Shown here piece by piece: positions 1 through 7,329 of a stretch of 64,000 nucleotides of DNA. The stretch covers positions 744,001-808,000 of the forward strand of contig NC_022438.1 of NCBI RefSeq assembly GCF_000470775.1, given 5' to 3'. Both the position numbers and the translations under genes were made by a program. The notes under the pieces were generated by a model, which saw nothing but the letters and a program-made list of their open reading frames with translations, did not search any database and was not told the DNA's origin. Each line of letters starts with the position of its first letter. Position 1 is the first letter of the stretch. Source of the stretch: Leifsonia xyli subsp. cynodontis DSM 46306. Lineage in GTDB: Bacteria; Actinomycetota; Actinomycetes; Actinomycetales; Microbacteriaceae.

Positions 1-1
1 C

Positions 2-352
2 ATCCTGCGCCTCGGCGACGCCGTCGCCGGAAATCTCGGCGAGAACGTCGCCCGCACACGCCTGATCCTCTCGGCCGTCGCCGTGTTCCTCGCGGCGGTC
101 GCGGTCGCCGCGGTCGGTGTGCTCGGCTTCCTCGGTTTGGTCGTCCCGCACCTCGCGCGGCTGCTCGTCGGCTCGGACCATCGCGTGCTGCTGCCGCTGA
201 GCGCCCTCCTCGGCGCGCTCCTCCTCCTCGTCTCCGACACGATCGGCCGTACCGCGTTCGCCCCCGTCGAGATCCCGGCGGGGATCGTCATGGCCTTCGT
301 CGGGGCGCCGTACTTCCTGTTCCTCCTGCGGCGCTCGGGGGCGCCGCGATGA
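2..352 (+). CDS. FecCD/BtuC-type ABC transporter permease, C-terminal part
   Basis: The frame is open from base 2 and runs off the left edge, so only the last 116 codons are present. They show the conserved LGD segment followed by NLGENVARTR, then several hydrophobic helices and the VVPHLARLLVG loop found in FecCD permeases, where the coupling helix touches the ATPase. The family moves iron siderophores, heme or cobalamin across the inner membrane. The stop overlaps the start of the ATPase gene (ATGA, 349-352), so the two are translationally coupled. A HugZ-like gene third in the operon makes heme the likeliest substrate, by inference only. Confidence 0.9.
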   Translation: MLRLGDAVAGNLGENVARTRLILSAVAVFLAAVAVAAVGVLGFLGLVVPHLARLLVGSDHRVLLPLSALLGALLLLVSDTIGRTAFAPVEIPAGIVMAFVGAPYFLFLLRRSGAPR

Positions 353-1200
353 GCGCCGCTCCTCCCGCCGCGCTGGTCTCCGCCCGGGAGATGTACGTGG
401 GCTACGGTCGCAAGCAGGCCGTCCGCGGCGTCTCCCTCGATGTCGCCGCGGGCGAGACCATCGCGCTCATCGGTCCCAATGGTTCGGGGAAGTCGTCGCT
501 GCTGCGCGCGCTCGCTGGCCGGGTGCCGGTCGACGGCGGCTCGGTCCGCATCGGCGGCCGGGACATCGCTCGCGCCGGCCCTCGCGAGCGTGCCCGCGCC
601 GCCGGGCTGCTCGAACAGCGCAACCCCGCTCCGGCCGACCTCACCGTGCGCGAACTCGCGAGGTATGGGCGGCATCCGCACCGCCGCTGGTTCGAGCGCG
701 GGGGCGAGGCCGACCGCGACGCCGTCGACTGGGCGCTGGCGCACACGGAGATGCTCGCCGACGAGGATCGCGTCGTGGCCGAGCTCTCCGGCGGCGAAGC
801 GCAGCGCGCCTGGCTCGCCATGGTCCTCGCCCAACGGCCCCGGGTGCTGCTCCTCGACGAGCCGACCACCTACCTCGACATCGCCCACCAGGCCGATGTG
901 CTGGAGGTGGTGGGCGAACTGCGGAGAGTGCTCGGGATGACCGTCGTCTTGGTGCTGCACGACCTCAACCATGTCGCTGCGGTCGCCGATCGCGTGCTCG
1001 CCCTGTACGAGGGCGTGGCGCTCGCGACCGGGACGCCCGCCGAACTGTTCACGCCCGAGACGATCCACGCCCTCTACGGGGTCGCCGCCGAGGTCGCCCC
1101 CGGTGTGGACGGCGGGCCGCCGCGCATCCACCTCGATCACCGTGCGCGGCGCGACCAGCGCACTCAGCGCACCCACCCCGACCAGAAGGAGAGACCATGA
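349..1200 (+). CDS. Iron/heme ABC transporter ATP-binding protein
   Basis: A 283-residue ABC ATPase of the FecE/HmuV type that would power the permease encoded just upstream. Walker A (GPNGSGKSS, residues 42-50), the signature LSGGEAQR (146-153), Walker B (VLLLDEP, about 166-172) and the switch histidine in VLHD (about 205) are all intact. The last 25 residues are a charged tail outside the domain. The start overlaps the permease stop, and the stop overlaps the next start (ATGA), giving a tight three-gene operon. The substrate is inferred from the HugZ-like neighbour; siderophore uptake is the alternative. Confidence 0.92.
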   Translation: MSAAPPAALVSAREMYVGYGRKQAVRGVSLDVAAGETIALIGPNGSGKSSLLRALAGRVPVDGGSVRIGGRDIARAGPRERARAAGLLEQRNPAPADLTVRELARYGRHPHRRWFERGGEADRDAVDWALAHTEMLADEDRVVAELSGGEAQRAWLAMVLAQRPRVLLLDEPTTYLDIAHQADVLEVVGELRRVLGMTVVLVLHDLNHVAAVADRVLALYEGVALATGTPAELFTPETIHALYGVAAEVAPGVDGGPPRIHLDHRARRDQRTQRTHPDQKERP

Positions 1201-1712
1201 CCGCCCCAGCCTCTGCCTCCGCCCTCGAGCACGCTGCCGAGCGCGAGCGCTACCGCGCCTTCCTCGCCGAGCGTGCGACGCTGACCCTCGGCGTCGCCGA
1301 CCGCGACGGCGTGCCGATGGTCGCCGTCACTCCGTTCGCCGCGGTCGACGGTGCGCTCTATCTCTATGTCAGCGCCCTCGCCGACCATCACGACGCCCTC
1401 GCCGCCGCCGACGAGGTCGCTGTGCTCTTCCGTGCCGATGAGGACGGCGCGCCCAATCTGTTCGCCCTCGAGCGTGCGCGGTTCCGCTGCGCCGTGCGGG
1501 TCGTACACGATGAGGGCAACGAGGCCGTGTTCGACCGGTTCGCGGAGGCCACGAGCCCTGCGCTCGTCCGGCTGCTCCGCGGCCTCGACTTCGGTCTCTA
1601 CCGGCTCGAACCGCTCGCCGGCCGATACATCGTCGGGTTCGGGAAGGCTTACGATGTGGACTGGGCCGGTGACCGCTTCGACCATGTCGTCATCGACAAG
1701 ACGCAGAGCTGA
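1197..1712 (+). CDS. HugZ/pyridoxamine-oxidase-fold heme utilization protein
   Basis: A 171-residue split-barrel flavin/heme-binding protein. The C-terminal motif GRYIVGFGKAYDVDW (residues about 143-157) matches the conserved tail of HugZ/HutZ proteins, which bind and in some cases degrade heme in the cytosol after import. The N-terminal half has the usual barrel strands (TLTLGVADRDGVPMV). It is the third gene of the ABC importer operon and overlaps it by 4 bases, which supports a role in releasing iron from imported heme. Heme oxygenase activity is not proven for every member of the family. Confidence 0.82.
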   Translation: MTAPASASALEHAAERERYRAFLAERATLTLGVADRDGVPMVAVTPFAAVDGALYLYVSALADHHDALAAADEVAVLFRADEDGAPNLFALERARFRCAVRVVHDEGNEAVFDRFAEATSPALVRLLRGLDFGLYRLEPLAGRYIVGFGKAYDVDWAGDRFDHVVIDKTQS

Positions 1713-1780
1713 TGCGTCTCTGCCTCACATCGCCGCGGAAAGTGCGAGAGGATGGCTCAGGACGCGCGAAGGAGGTCGCG

Positions 1781-2446
1781 ATGACGCACGGGACAGGCGG
1801 AGCGCTCGCGCTGGTGGGCGACAGCCTGACGCAGGGCGGGGACTGGGCGGTCTTGCTCCCCGGTGAGGATGCGCGGAACTTCGGCGTCGCGGGCGACACC
1901 ACCGACGATCTCCTCGCCCGCCTCGACGCCGTCATCGATTCCCGCCCGGACACGCTCGCCCTGCTGATCGGAACGAACGACCTTGCCTGGCGGCGTTCGG
2001 CCGAGCATGTCGTGCGGAACACCGAGACCATCCTGGTCACGCTCCGCAAGGAGCTGCCGGAGGCGCGCGTCCTGATGCAGTCGGTGCTGCCGCGCGGGCA
2101 CGATTTCGCCGAGCAGATCCGCGACATCAACCGGCACCTGTGGCAGTTCGCGCCGACCGTCCACGCCGGATGGCTCGATCTCTGGCCGGCGCTGGCCTTG
2201 GAGGACGGCGAACTCAACCCCGCGTTCAGCGAAGACCGGCTGCATCTGAACGACGAGGGCTACCGCGCGTGGGCCGGTGAGCTCGTCCCGGGGCTGGAGC
2301 GCCTGCGCCAGCTTCCGCCCTCTTCCCGGGCGATCTCCCCCTCCCCGACCTCGGCGGCGCCGCCTAAGCCCACTCCACCGGACCCCGCCGCGCCGAAACC
2401 GAGGATGTTCTCACCCGTGAGCCCGGCGATGTCCTCCCTTTCCTGA
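1781..2446 (+). CDS. SGNH/GDSL-family esterase or lipase
   Basis: The ATG at 1781 is preceded by a strong AAGGAGG at 1769-1775, so I prefer it to the in-frame start at 1712. The protein shows the SGNH blocks: GDS with the nucleophile serine (VGDSLTQGG, residues about 12-20), the glycine block (GVAGDTTDD), GTND (LIGTNDLAW) and the catalytic D-x-x-H (DRLHLNDEGY). The fold ends near LVPGLERLRQLP. The last 40 or so residues are Pro/Ser/Ala-rich with no fold, which suggests the natural stop was lost and translation now runs into intergenic DNA. The substrate is unknown, and no signal peptide is visible. Confidence 0.85.
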   Translation: MTHGTGGALALVGDSLTQGGDWAVLLPGEDARNFGVAGDTTDDLLARLDAVIDSRPDTLALLIGTNDLAWRRSAEHVVRNTETILVTLRKELPEARVLMQSVLPRGHDFAEQIRDINRHLWQFAPTVHAGWLDLWPALALEDGELNPAFSEDRLHLNDEGYRAWAGELVPGLERLRQLPPSSRAISPSPTSAAPPKPTPPDPAAPKPRMFSPVSPAMSSLS

Positions 2447-2556
2447 TATCCATCGGTCTCCGGGCGAGAGCTCCTCCCTTCTATGCGGCGGCGATGGGAG
2501 GGAATCGCACCGCGATCCGGGTGAGCACATCCTCCGATTCCGGCGCCCCGCCCCGT

Positions 2557-3045
2557 TCACCCGCCCGCCGCCGCGCGGAAGGCGGCGAAGGCGGCGTCCC
2601 GGAAGAGCACGAACCGAACGCGTTCCACCGATCCGACTCCGGACGACAGCACGGCGCGTACCGTGCTCACGGCGATGCGCGCGGCCTCGTCCATCGGCCA
2701 CCCGTAAGCGCCCGCCGAGATCGCGGGGAAGGCCACCGTCGCCGCGCCGAGTTCGCGGGCGACCCGCAGCGAGGAGCGGTACGCGTTCTGTAGCAGCGGA
2801 GTCCTGTCCTCCTTCGCCGTCCACACCGGCCCGACCGTGTGGATCACCCAGCGCGCATCCAGGTCTCCCGCGGTGGTCGCGACGGCCTGGCCGGTCGGCA
2901 GCCCGTCCGGCAGGGCCGTCGCGCGCACTTCTCGGCAGGCGGCCAGGATGGCGGGCCCCCCGCGCCGATGGATGGCGGCGTTGACGATGGCGTCCGCGCT
3001 CTGTTCGGTGAGGTCGCCGAGGACGAGTTCGGTCGAGTCTGTCAT
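2557..3045 (-). CDS. Macro-domain (ADP-ribose) protein lacking the catalytic loop
   Basis: A 162-residue macro domain of the YmdB/O-acetyl-ADP-ribose deacetylase type. LVLGDLTEQSADAIVNAA is followed directly by IHRRGGPAIL. In the family the two segments are joined by about 13 residues (an NSxLxGGGGVDGA-type loop) holding the Asn, glycines and Asp that bind and act on the distal ribose. Here exactly that loop is missing in frame, while the rest (WVIHTVGPVW, FPAISAGAYGWP) is intact. It may be inactive, or a binder only. It is transcribed after csoR, with one base between the csoR stop side and this start. Confidence 0.85.
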   Translation of the reverse strand: MTDSTELVLGDLTEQSADAIVNAAIHRRGGPAILAACREVRATALPDGLPTGQAVATTAGDLDARWVIHTVGPVWTAKEDRTPLLQNAYRSSLRVARELGAATVAFPAISAGAYGWPMDEAARIAVSTVRAVLSSGVGSVERVRFVLFRDAAFAAFRAAAGG

Positions 3046-3046
3046 C

Positions 3047-3325
3047 TCAGCCCCGGTTGTTCGAGAGCTCGTAGATTTTCAGCAGTTCCAGGATCGCGGT
3101 GTCGCGCTGTTCCCCGCCCTCCTCGAACATCTCGGAGACATGGGTCTTCAGGTGGTTCTCCACGAGCAGTTTGTTGAGGGAGCCGAGGGACTTCTGGATC
3201 GCGAGCGACTGGGTGATGATGTCGATGCAGTAGTCCTCGTTCTCGATCATCTTCTCGAGTCCGCGGAGTTGGCCTGAGAGGATGCGCGTGCGGTGGAGGG
3301 CCCGCTTCCTGATGTCTGCGATCAC
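3047..3325 (-). CDS. csoR: CsoR/RcnR-family metal-sensing repressor
   Basis: A 92-residue all-helical repressor of the DUF156 family starting at a GTG. Members release DNA when they bind metal. Ligand positions X, Y and Z here are Cys33 (in EDYCIDI), His58 and His62 (in NHLKTHV). Classical copper CsoR uses Cys-His-Cys, so the third ligand is His, as in RcnR; I see no RcnR-like N-terminal His. It is divergent from copZ/copA and a good dyad operator lies in the gap at 3345-3361, so copper control of the exporter is the best reading. Metal specificity is inferred from context. Confidence 0.88.
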   Translation of the reverse strand: MIADIRKRALHRTRILSGQLRGLEKMIENEDYCIDIITQSLAIQKSLGSLNKLLVENHLKTHVSEMFEEGGEQRDTAILELLKIYELSNNRG

Positions 3326-3344
3326 TCTCTCAGGGTACTCTTAT

Positions 3345-3361
3345 ATACCCCTAGAGGGTAT
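3345..3361. promoter_or_regulatory. Probable CsoR operator
   Basis: ATACCC (3345-3350), five bases, then GGGTAT (3356-3361): an inverted repeat between csoR and copZ that resembles the pseudo-palindromic operators with C/G runs reported for CsoR proteins. It lies 20 bases before the copZ start and could silence both directions. Confidence 0.7.
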
Positions 3362-3380
3362 CAGTGGTACTCTCGGCGGA

Positions 3381-3605
3381 ATGAAGACCACCTATGACAT
3401 TCTCGGCATGACCTGCGCCCACTGTGCGCGGGCCGTCAGCGAACACCTCGGCGCCCTCGGCGGCGTCACCGGCGTGGACGTGGATGTCGCGGAAGGCAGA
3501 GCGGTCGTCACGAGCTCCGTCGCCCTCGACCCGGTCGCCGTCGCCGTCGCCGTGGGAGAAGCCGGATACACACTCGGCCGTCCGGACCGTCTCCGGCTGC
3601 CGTGA
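3381..3605 (+). CDS. copZ: Copper chaperone, heavy-metal-associated domain
   Basis: A 74-residue single HMA domain with the metal site MTCAHC at residues 10-15, as in CopZ chaperones that pass Cu(I) to a P-type ATPase. I chose the ATG at 3381 rather than the in-frame 3282 because it directly precedes the domain and follows the operator. Its stop overlaps the start of copA (TGATG, 3603-3607), so the chaperone and pump should be made together. The fold is complete and there is no extra extension. Confidence 0.88.
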   Translation: MKTTYDILGMTCAHCARAVSEHLGALGGVTGVDVDVAEGRAVVTSSVALDPVAVAVAVGEAGYTLGRPDRLRLP

Positions 3606-5734
3606 TGGAACCGGCGCTCACCCGCATCGACCTCGCGATCGAGGGGATGACCTGCGCGAGCTGTGTGGCCCGCGTCGAGCGACGGCTCGGACGCCTCGAC
3701 GGGGTGGAGGCGGTCGTGAATCTGGCGACCGAGCGCGCGAGCGTCCTGGCCCCGGCCGGGGTGGGGGCCGAAGCGCTCGTCGCGGAGGTGGAGAAAGCGG
3801 GCTATGGCGCGCGGGTCCTCGCCGACTCCCGGGACATCGTGGGGGAGCAGGGGCCGGACGCCCGGCGGCTGCGGTTGCGGCTGCTGGTCGCCGCAGCCCT
3901 CAGCGTCCCGATCGTGCTGCTCGCGATGGTCCCCGTCCTGCGCTTCCCGGGGTGGGAGCTCGTGTCTCTGGCGCTGGCGGCGCCGGTCGTGCTGTGGGCC
4001 GGCTGGCCGTTCCACCGCTCGGCTGCGGTGAATCTGCGGCACGGTGCGACGACGATGGACACGCTGGTGTCGCTCGGGACGCTCGTCGCGTTCGCGTGGT
4101 CGGTCGCTGTGCTCGCGCTCGGCGCAGGCGGCCACATCTACGTCGAGGTCGCGGCCGTGGTGACGACGTTCCTCCTGCTCGGCCGGTTCGCCGAGGAGCG
4201 GTCGCGGCGCCGGGCGGGCGCCGCTCTGCGCGATCTGGTCGCGGCGGGGGCGCGCGAGGTGTCCCGGGTGGACGACGCGGGCCGCGAGCGCCGCATTACC
4301 GCCGATCTCCTGGGCGCTGGCGAGCGGTTCGCCGTCCGTCCGGGGGAGTGGATCGCCGCCGACGGGATCGTGCTGGAGGGCGCTGCGGCGATCGACGCGA
4401 GCGCTGTGATAGGGGAGTCCGTGCCCGTCGAGGTCGCCGTGGGAGACGAAGTGACCGCGGGGACGATCGCAGCGGGCGGCTCCCTCATCGTGCTGGCCAC
4501 CCGTGTCGGGCCGGACACCCGGGTCGCCCGTCTCGTCGCGGGGGTGGAGGCGGCGCAGCTCGCGAAGACCCGGGCACAGCGCCGGGCGGACCGGGTCTCG
4601 TCGGTGTTCGTCCCCGTCGTGCTCGGACTCGCCGTGCTGACCTTCTTCGTGTGGACCCTCGTCGCGGGGGACCCGGCGGTGGCGCTGTTGCCCGCGGTCG
4701 CCGTCCTTATCGTCGCCTGTCCCTGCGCGCTGGGGCTTGCGACACCGACCGCGCTGCTGGTCGGGACCGCCCGCGCCGCGCAGCGCGGCATCCTGCTCTC
4801 CGGCCCCGACGCCCTCGAGCGCGCGGGCCGGATCGACACGGTGGTGTTCGACAAGACCGGCACGCTGACGACCGGCCGGATGACGCTTCTGGAGACGGTG
4901 GCCGGGGCGGGATGGGCGGCGGACGAGGCGCTGCGGCTCGCCGCCGCCGCCGAGCGGGTCTCGGAGCATCCGCTCGGGCGCGCCATCGCGGCCGAGGTCC
5001 CGGCGGCCGGCCCGGTGACCGTCTTCCGTTCGCTGCCCGGTGTCGGAGTGACCGCGTGTGTGGCGGGCCGGGAGGTCTCAGTCGGGAAAGCCGGCGAGTC
5101 CCTCCCGTCCGAACTGGCGGACGCCGCTTCGCGCATCAGAAGCGCCGGCGGAACCGCCATCGCTGTGAGCGTCGACGGTGTCCCGGCGGCTGTTCTCGGA
5201 GTCGGCGACCCGCTGCGCCCCGACGCTGCCGAGGCCGTCGCCCGCGTCCGGGCGGCCGGCGCGGAGCCGATCGTTCTCAGCGGCGACCACCCCGCGACGG
5301 TCGCCGCTGTGACCGCGCGGCTCGGCATCGCACGCACGCTCGGGGGAATGAGCCCGGAGGGGAAGGCCGCTGCGGTCGCGAGCCTGCGCGCCGAGGGGCG
5401 TCGCGTCGCGATGGTCGGCGACGGCGTCAACGATGCGGCGGCGCTCGCCGGATCGGATCTGGGCATCGCGCTCGGCTCCGGCACGGATGCGGCGATGGCC
5501 GCCGCCGACATCACCCTGCTGCGTCCTGAGCCGGTGATCGTGGGCGAGGTCCTGAGTCTGTCGCGCCGGATGGCGGCCGTCATCCGGGGGAACCTGTTCT
5601 GGGCGTTCGCCTACAACGTCGCGGCCCTCCCGGTCGCGGCCTTCGGCCTGCTCGACCCCATGATCGCTGGTGCGGCCATGGCGTTCTCCAGCGTCTTCGT
5701 CGTGCTCAACAGCCTCCGCCTCCGCCGCTTCTGA
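3605..5734 (+). CDS. copA: P1B-type copper-translocating ATPase
   Basis: A 709-residue heavy-metal P-type ATPase. It has one N-terminal HMA domain (GMTCASC), eight predicted membrane helices, the CPC metal motif (VACPCALGLATPTA), the phosphorylated aspartate in DKTGTLT, the SEHPLG motif of the nucleotide domain and GDGVNDAAAL. The actuator loop reads VIGESVPV instead of the usual TGES; the glutamate needed for dephosphorylation is present but the Thr is Ile. The ATG at 3605 overlaps the copZ stop; a GTG at 3602 is also possible. Position with csoR and copZ supports copper export. Confidence 0.92.
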   Translation: MEPALTRIDLAIEGMTCASCVARVERRLGRLDGVEAVVNLATERASVLAPAGVGAEALVAEVEKAGYGARVLADSRDIVGEQGPDARRLRLRLLVAAALSVPIVLLAMVPVLRFPGWELVSLALAAPVVLWAGWPFHRSAAVNLRHGATTMDTLVSLGTLVAFAWSVAVLALGAGGHIYVEVAAVVTTFLLLGRFAEERSRRRAGAALRDLVAAGAREVSRVDDAGRERRITADLLGAGERFAVRPGEWIAADGIVLEGAAAIDASAVIGESVPVEVAVGDEVTAGTIAAGGSLIVLATRVGPDTRVARLVAGVEAAQLAKTRAQRRADRVSSVFVPVVLGLAVLTFFVWTLVAGDPAVALLPAVAVLIVACPCALGLATPTALLVGTARAAQRGILLSGPDALERAGRIDTVVFDKTGTLTTGRMTLLETVAGAGWAADEALRLAAAAERVSEHPLGRAIAAEVPAAGPVTVFRSLPGVGVTACVAGREVSVGKAGESLPSELADAASRIRSAGGTAIAVSVDGVPAAVLGVGDPLRPDAAEAVARVRAAGAEPIVLSGDHPATVAAVTARLGIARTLGGMSPEGKAAAVASLRAEGRRVAMVGDGVNDAAALAGSDLGIALGSGTDAAMAAADITLLRPEPVIVGEVLSLSRRMAAVIRGNLFWAFAYNVAALPVAAFGLLDPMIAGAAMAFSSVFVVLNSLRLRRF

Positions 5735-5891
5735 GCACGGCATTCCGATGCGGGAATGCGCGCGGGACGCCGCGGCCCGCGGCGGATGGGAGGTGGTGGC
5801 GGCGGGAGCGCGCGGGTCGTCGTCCGCCGTCGGACCGGCGTGCCGGGGCCGCCGCCCCTAACGGGGGGTGGGGGAGGACATACCGGTAGGT

Positions 5892-5912
5892 CTATCCCCC
5901 CTGTAGGGGTTG
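5892..5912. promoter_or_regulatory. C/G-arm dyad before the FucU-like gene
   Basis: TATCCCC, a short spacer and AGGGGTTG form an imperfect dyad similar in layout to the csoR/copZ operator. It lies about 35 bases upstream of the next gene's start and could be a second CsoR-type site. The similarity is by eye and weak. Confidence 0.3.
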
Positions 5913-5945
5913 AGAGATATTTGTTATTACAGGAAAGGCCCGACT

Positions 5946-6374
5946 TTGCTGAAGAACCTCAGCCCGCTGCTGTCCGGTGTGCTCCTGAGCGCGCTGGATG
6001 CGATCGAAGAAGGCGGAACGCTCACCCTCGTCGGCAGCGGTTACCCGAATGAAGCACTGACAGCGCCCATCGTCCACCTGGGGGAGGAGGTGACCACCGA
6101 GGCCGCCGCCGAGGCGATCCTCAGCGTCTTCCCGCTCGCGGACCCCGACGCCTCGCCGATCGTCTTCCTCGACCTCACCGACGAGCCCTACGACGTCCCC
6201 GATGTCGTCTTCGCGGTCACGGGCATCGCCTCCGACGCCGAACTCCGCCGCATCCCGATGATCAGACTGGGGCTCGCGCCGTTCCTCGAACTCGCCCGAC
6301 AGTCCTCTGTGATCGTCAGCGTGGGCTCCAGCGCTCCGCCGTGCGCCTTCCTCTTCCGGAAGGGCTCGCTCTGA
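5946..6374 (+). CDS. RbsD/FucU-family protein without catalytic residues
   Basis: The TTG at 5946 follows AGGAAAGG and gives a 142-residue protein beginning MLKNLSPLLS, which lines up with FucU (L-fucose mutarotase) from end to end, including SVFPL and the tail FLFRKGSL. FucU His22 in MGHGD is Glu here and the following Asp is Gly (IEEGG); the next acidic residue is also lost (GSGYPN). Sugar mutarotase activity is therefore unlikely. An in-frame TTG at 5910 is an alternative start. The gene stands alone between copA and an RND stub, so its role is unknown. Confidence 0.72.
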   Translation: MLKNLSPLLSGVLLSALDAIEEGGTLTLVGSGYPNEALTAPIVHLGEEVTTEAAAEAILSVFPLADPDASPIVFLDLTDEPYDVPDVVFAVTGIASDAELRRIPMIRLGLAPFLELARQSSVIVSVGSSAPPCAFLFRKGSL

Positions 6375-6975
6375 CGCGGTGGCGGCGCTTGCCCGAGGCG
6401 GTCCACGTCACCCGTGCCTCACCCGTGCGTTCGTGTTCCTGTTCGAGGGTCAGACGGGCTCCGCCGGCACGCACGCCGGGAATGCCGGCCAGCGCGGCCG
6501 AGACCGCCTGCCGTGTCGCCGTGCTCAGCCCGCCTTCGGCCGGGGTCAGCGCTGCCTGGACGATGAGGACGTCGTCGACGCTGGCCGCGCGGATCATCGG
6601 CCGGACGCCCTCCGGCAGCGCGCGTCCGGCAGCGTCCATGGCTTTGTCCAGCCGTTGCTCGATCGCGTCGAGGTCGGCGCCGAGGTGGAAACCGGCGAGG
6701 ACCAGTGAATTCGATGCGCTGCTCACCGTGGAGACCGAGGCGAGTTCGTCGACCGAGCCGATCGCCGTGGCGATCGGCTGTGACACGCGCACGTCCATCG
6801 CTTGTGGGTCCGCGGCGGTGTACTCGGTGACGATCGCGAAGCGTGGAGCCGTGGTGGGCGGCAGGAGTTCCCGCGGCAGCATCGCCATCGCCAGGGTTCC
6901 CGTGACGCAGAGGACCCCGGCGAGCACGAAGACGAAGGGGCGGTTGTGGAGGGCCGAGCTGAGAAGCTTCCTCAT
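6375..6975 (-). pseudogene. RND-family efflux permease, N-terminal remnant
   Basis: The first 185 or so residues match the N-terminus of AcrB-like RND pumps: a first membrane helix (FVFVLAGVLCVTGTLAMAML) and the periplasmic start (PRFAIVTEYTAADPQAMDVRVSQPI). Full-length members have about 1,000 residues. Homology stops near the fucU-like gene and the frame ends in unrelated basic sequence, so roughly 80 percent of the gene has been deleted. An AT-rich stretch with TATAAT on the minus strand (about 7018-7023) lies 40 bases upstream and may be its old promoter. Confidence 0.75.
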
Positions 6976-7329
6976 CCGGCGTTCAGGGGTCGATCCGAAG
7001 TGCGCACCACCCGATTATAATATAATATATGTAATTATACCGACGATGATTGCTGAAGGGAGAGGGAGGCGTTCCGGCGCCATCGCTGCTGCTGGGCTCG
7101 CGCTCGCGGAGGGCGGCCGATGCGTCGCCCGCCGACACTAACCGCTGAATTCTCAGCGCTTGCGCCGTGTCGTGCGGTAAGGTAGCACACGCACGTCCAT
7201 CCCGCGTCGTGCTTCCGGCGTCCTCGCGCCGGCTCGGGACCGTTCGGCTCCCAGCCGCTGCCGCGCCGGCCCTCACGCCATAACAGCGCCGCGCTCTCGG
7301 CAATCGCGCGACGCCCCCACTGGAGGACC
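6976..7329. other. Intergenic region with AT-rich island
   Basis: No credible gene is seen in these 354 bases. Bases 7013-7041 are almost pure A/T, very unlike the surroundings, and contain TATAAT on both strands. They probably serve the RND remnant on the minus strand. The 150 bases before the helicase gene end in TGGAGGACC, a plausible ribosome binding site. Confidence 0.5.

Noticed and set aside
3392..4969. Long minus-strand frame across copZ/copA
   Set aside because: Shadow of the copper ATPase; no ribosome site or motif.
7013..7041. AT-rich island as a replication or partition site
   Set aside because: Only 29 bases long, no repeats of DnaA- or ParB-type boxes; a promoter is the simpler reading.
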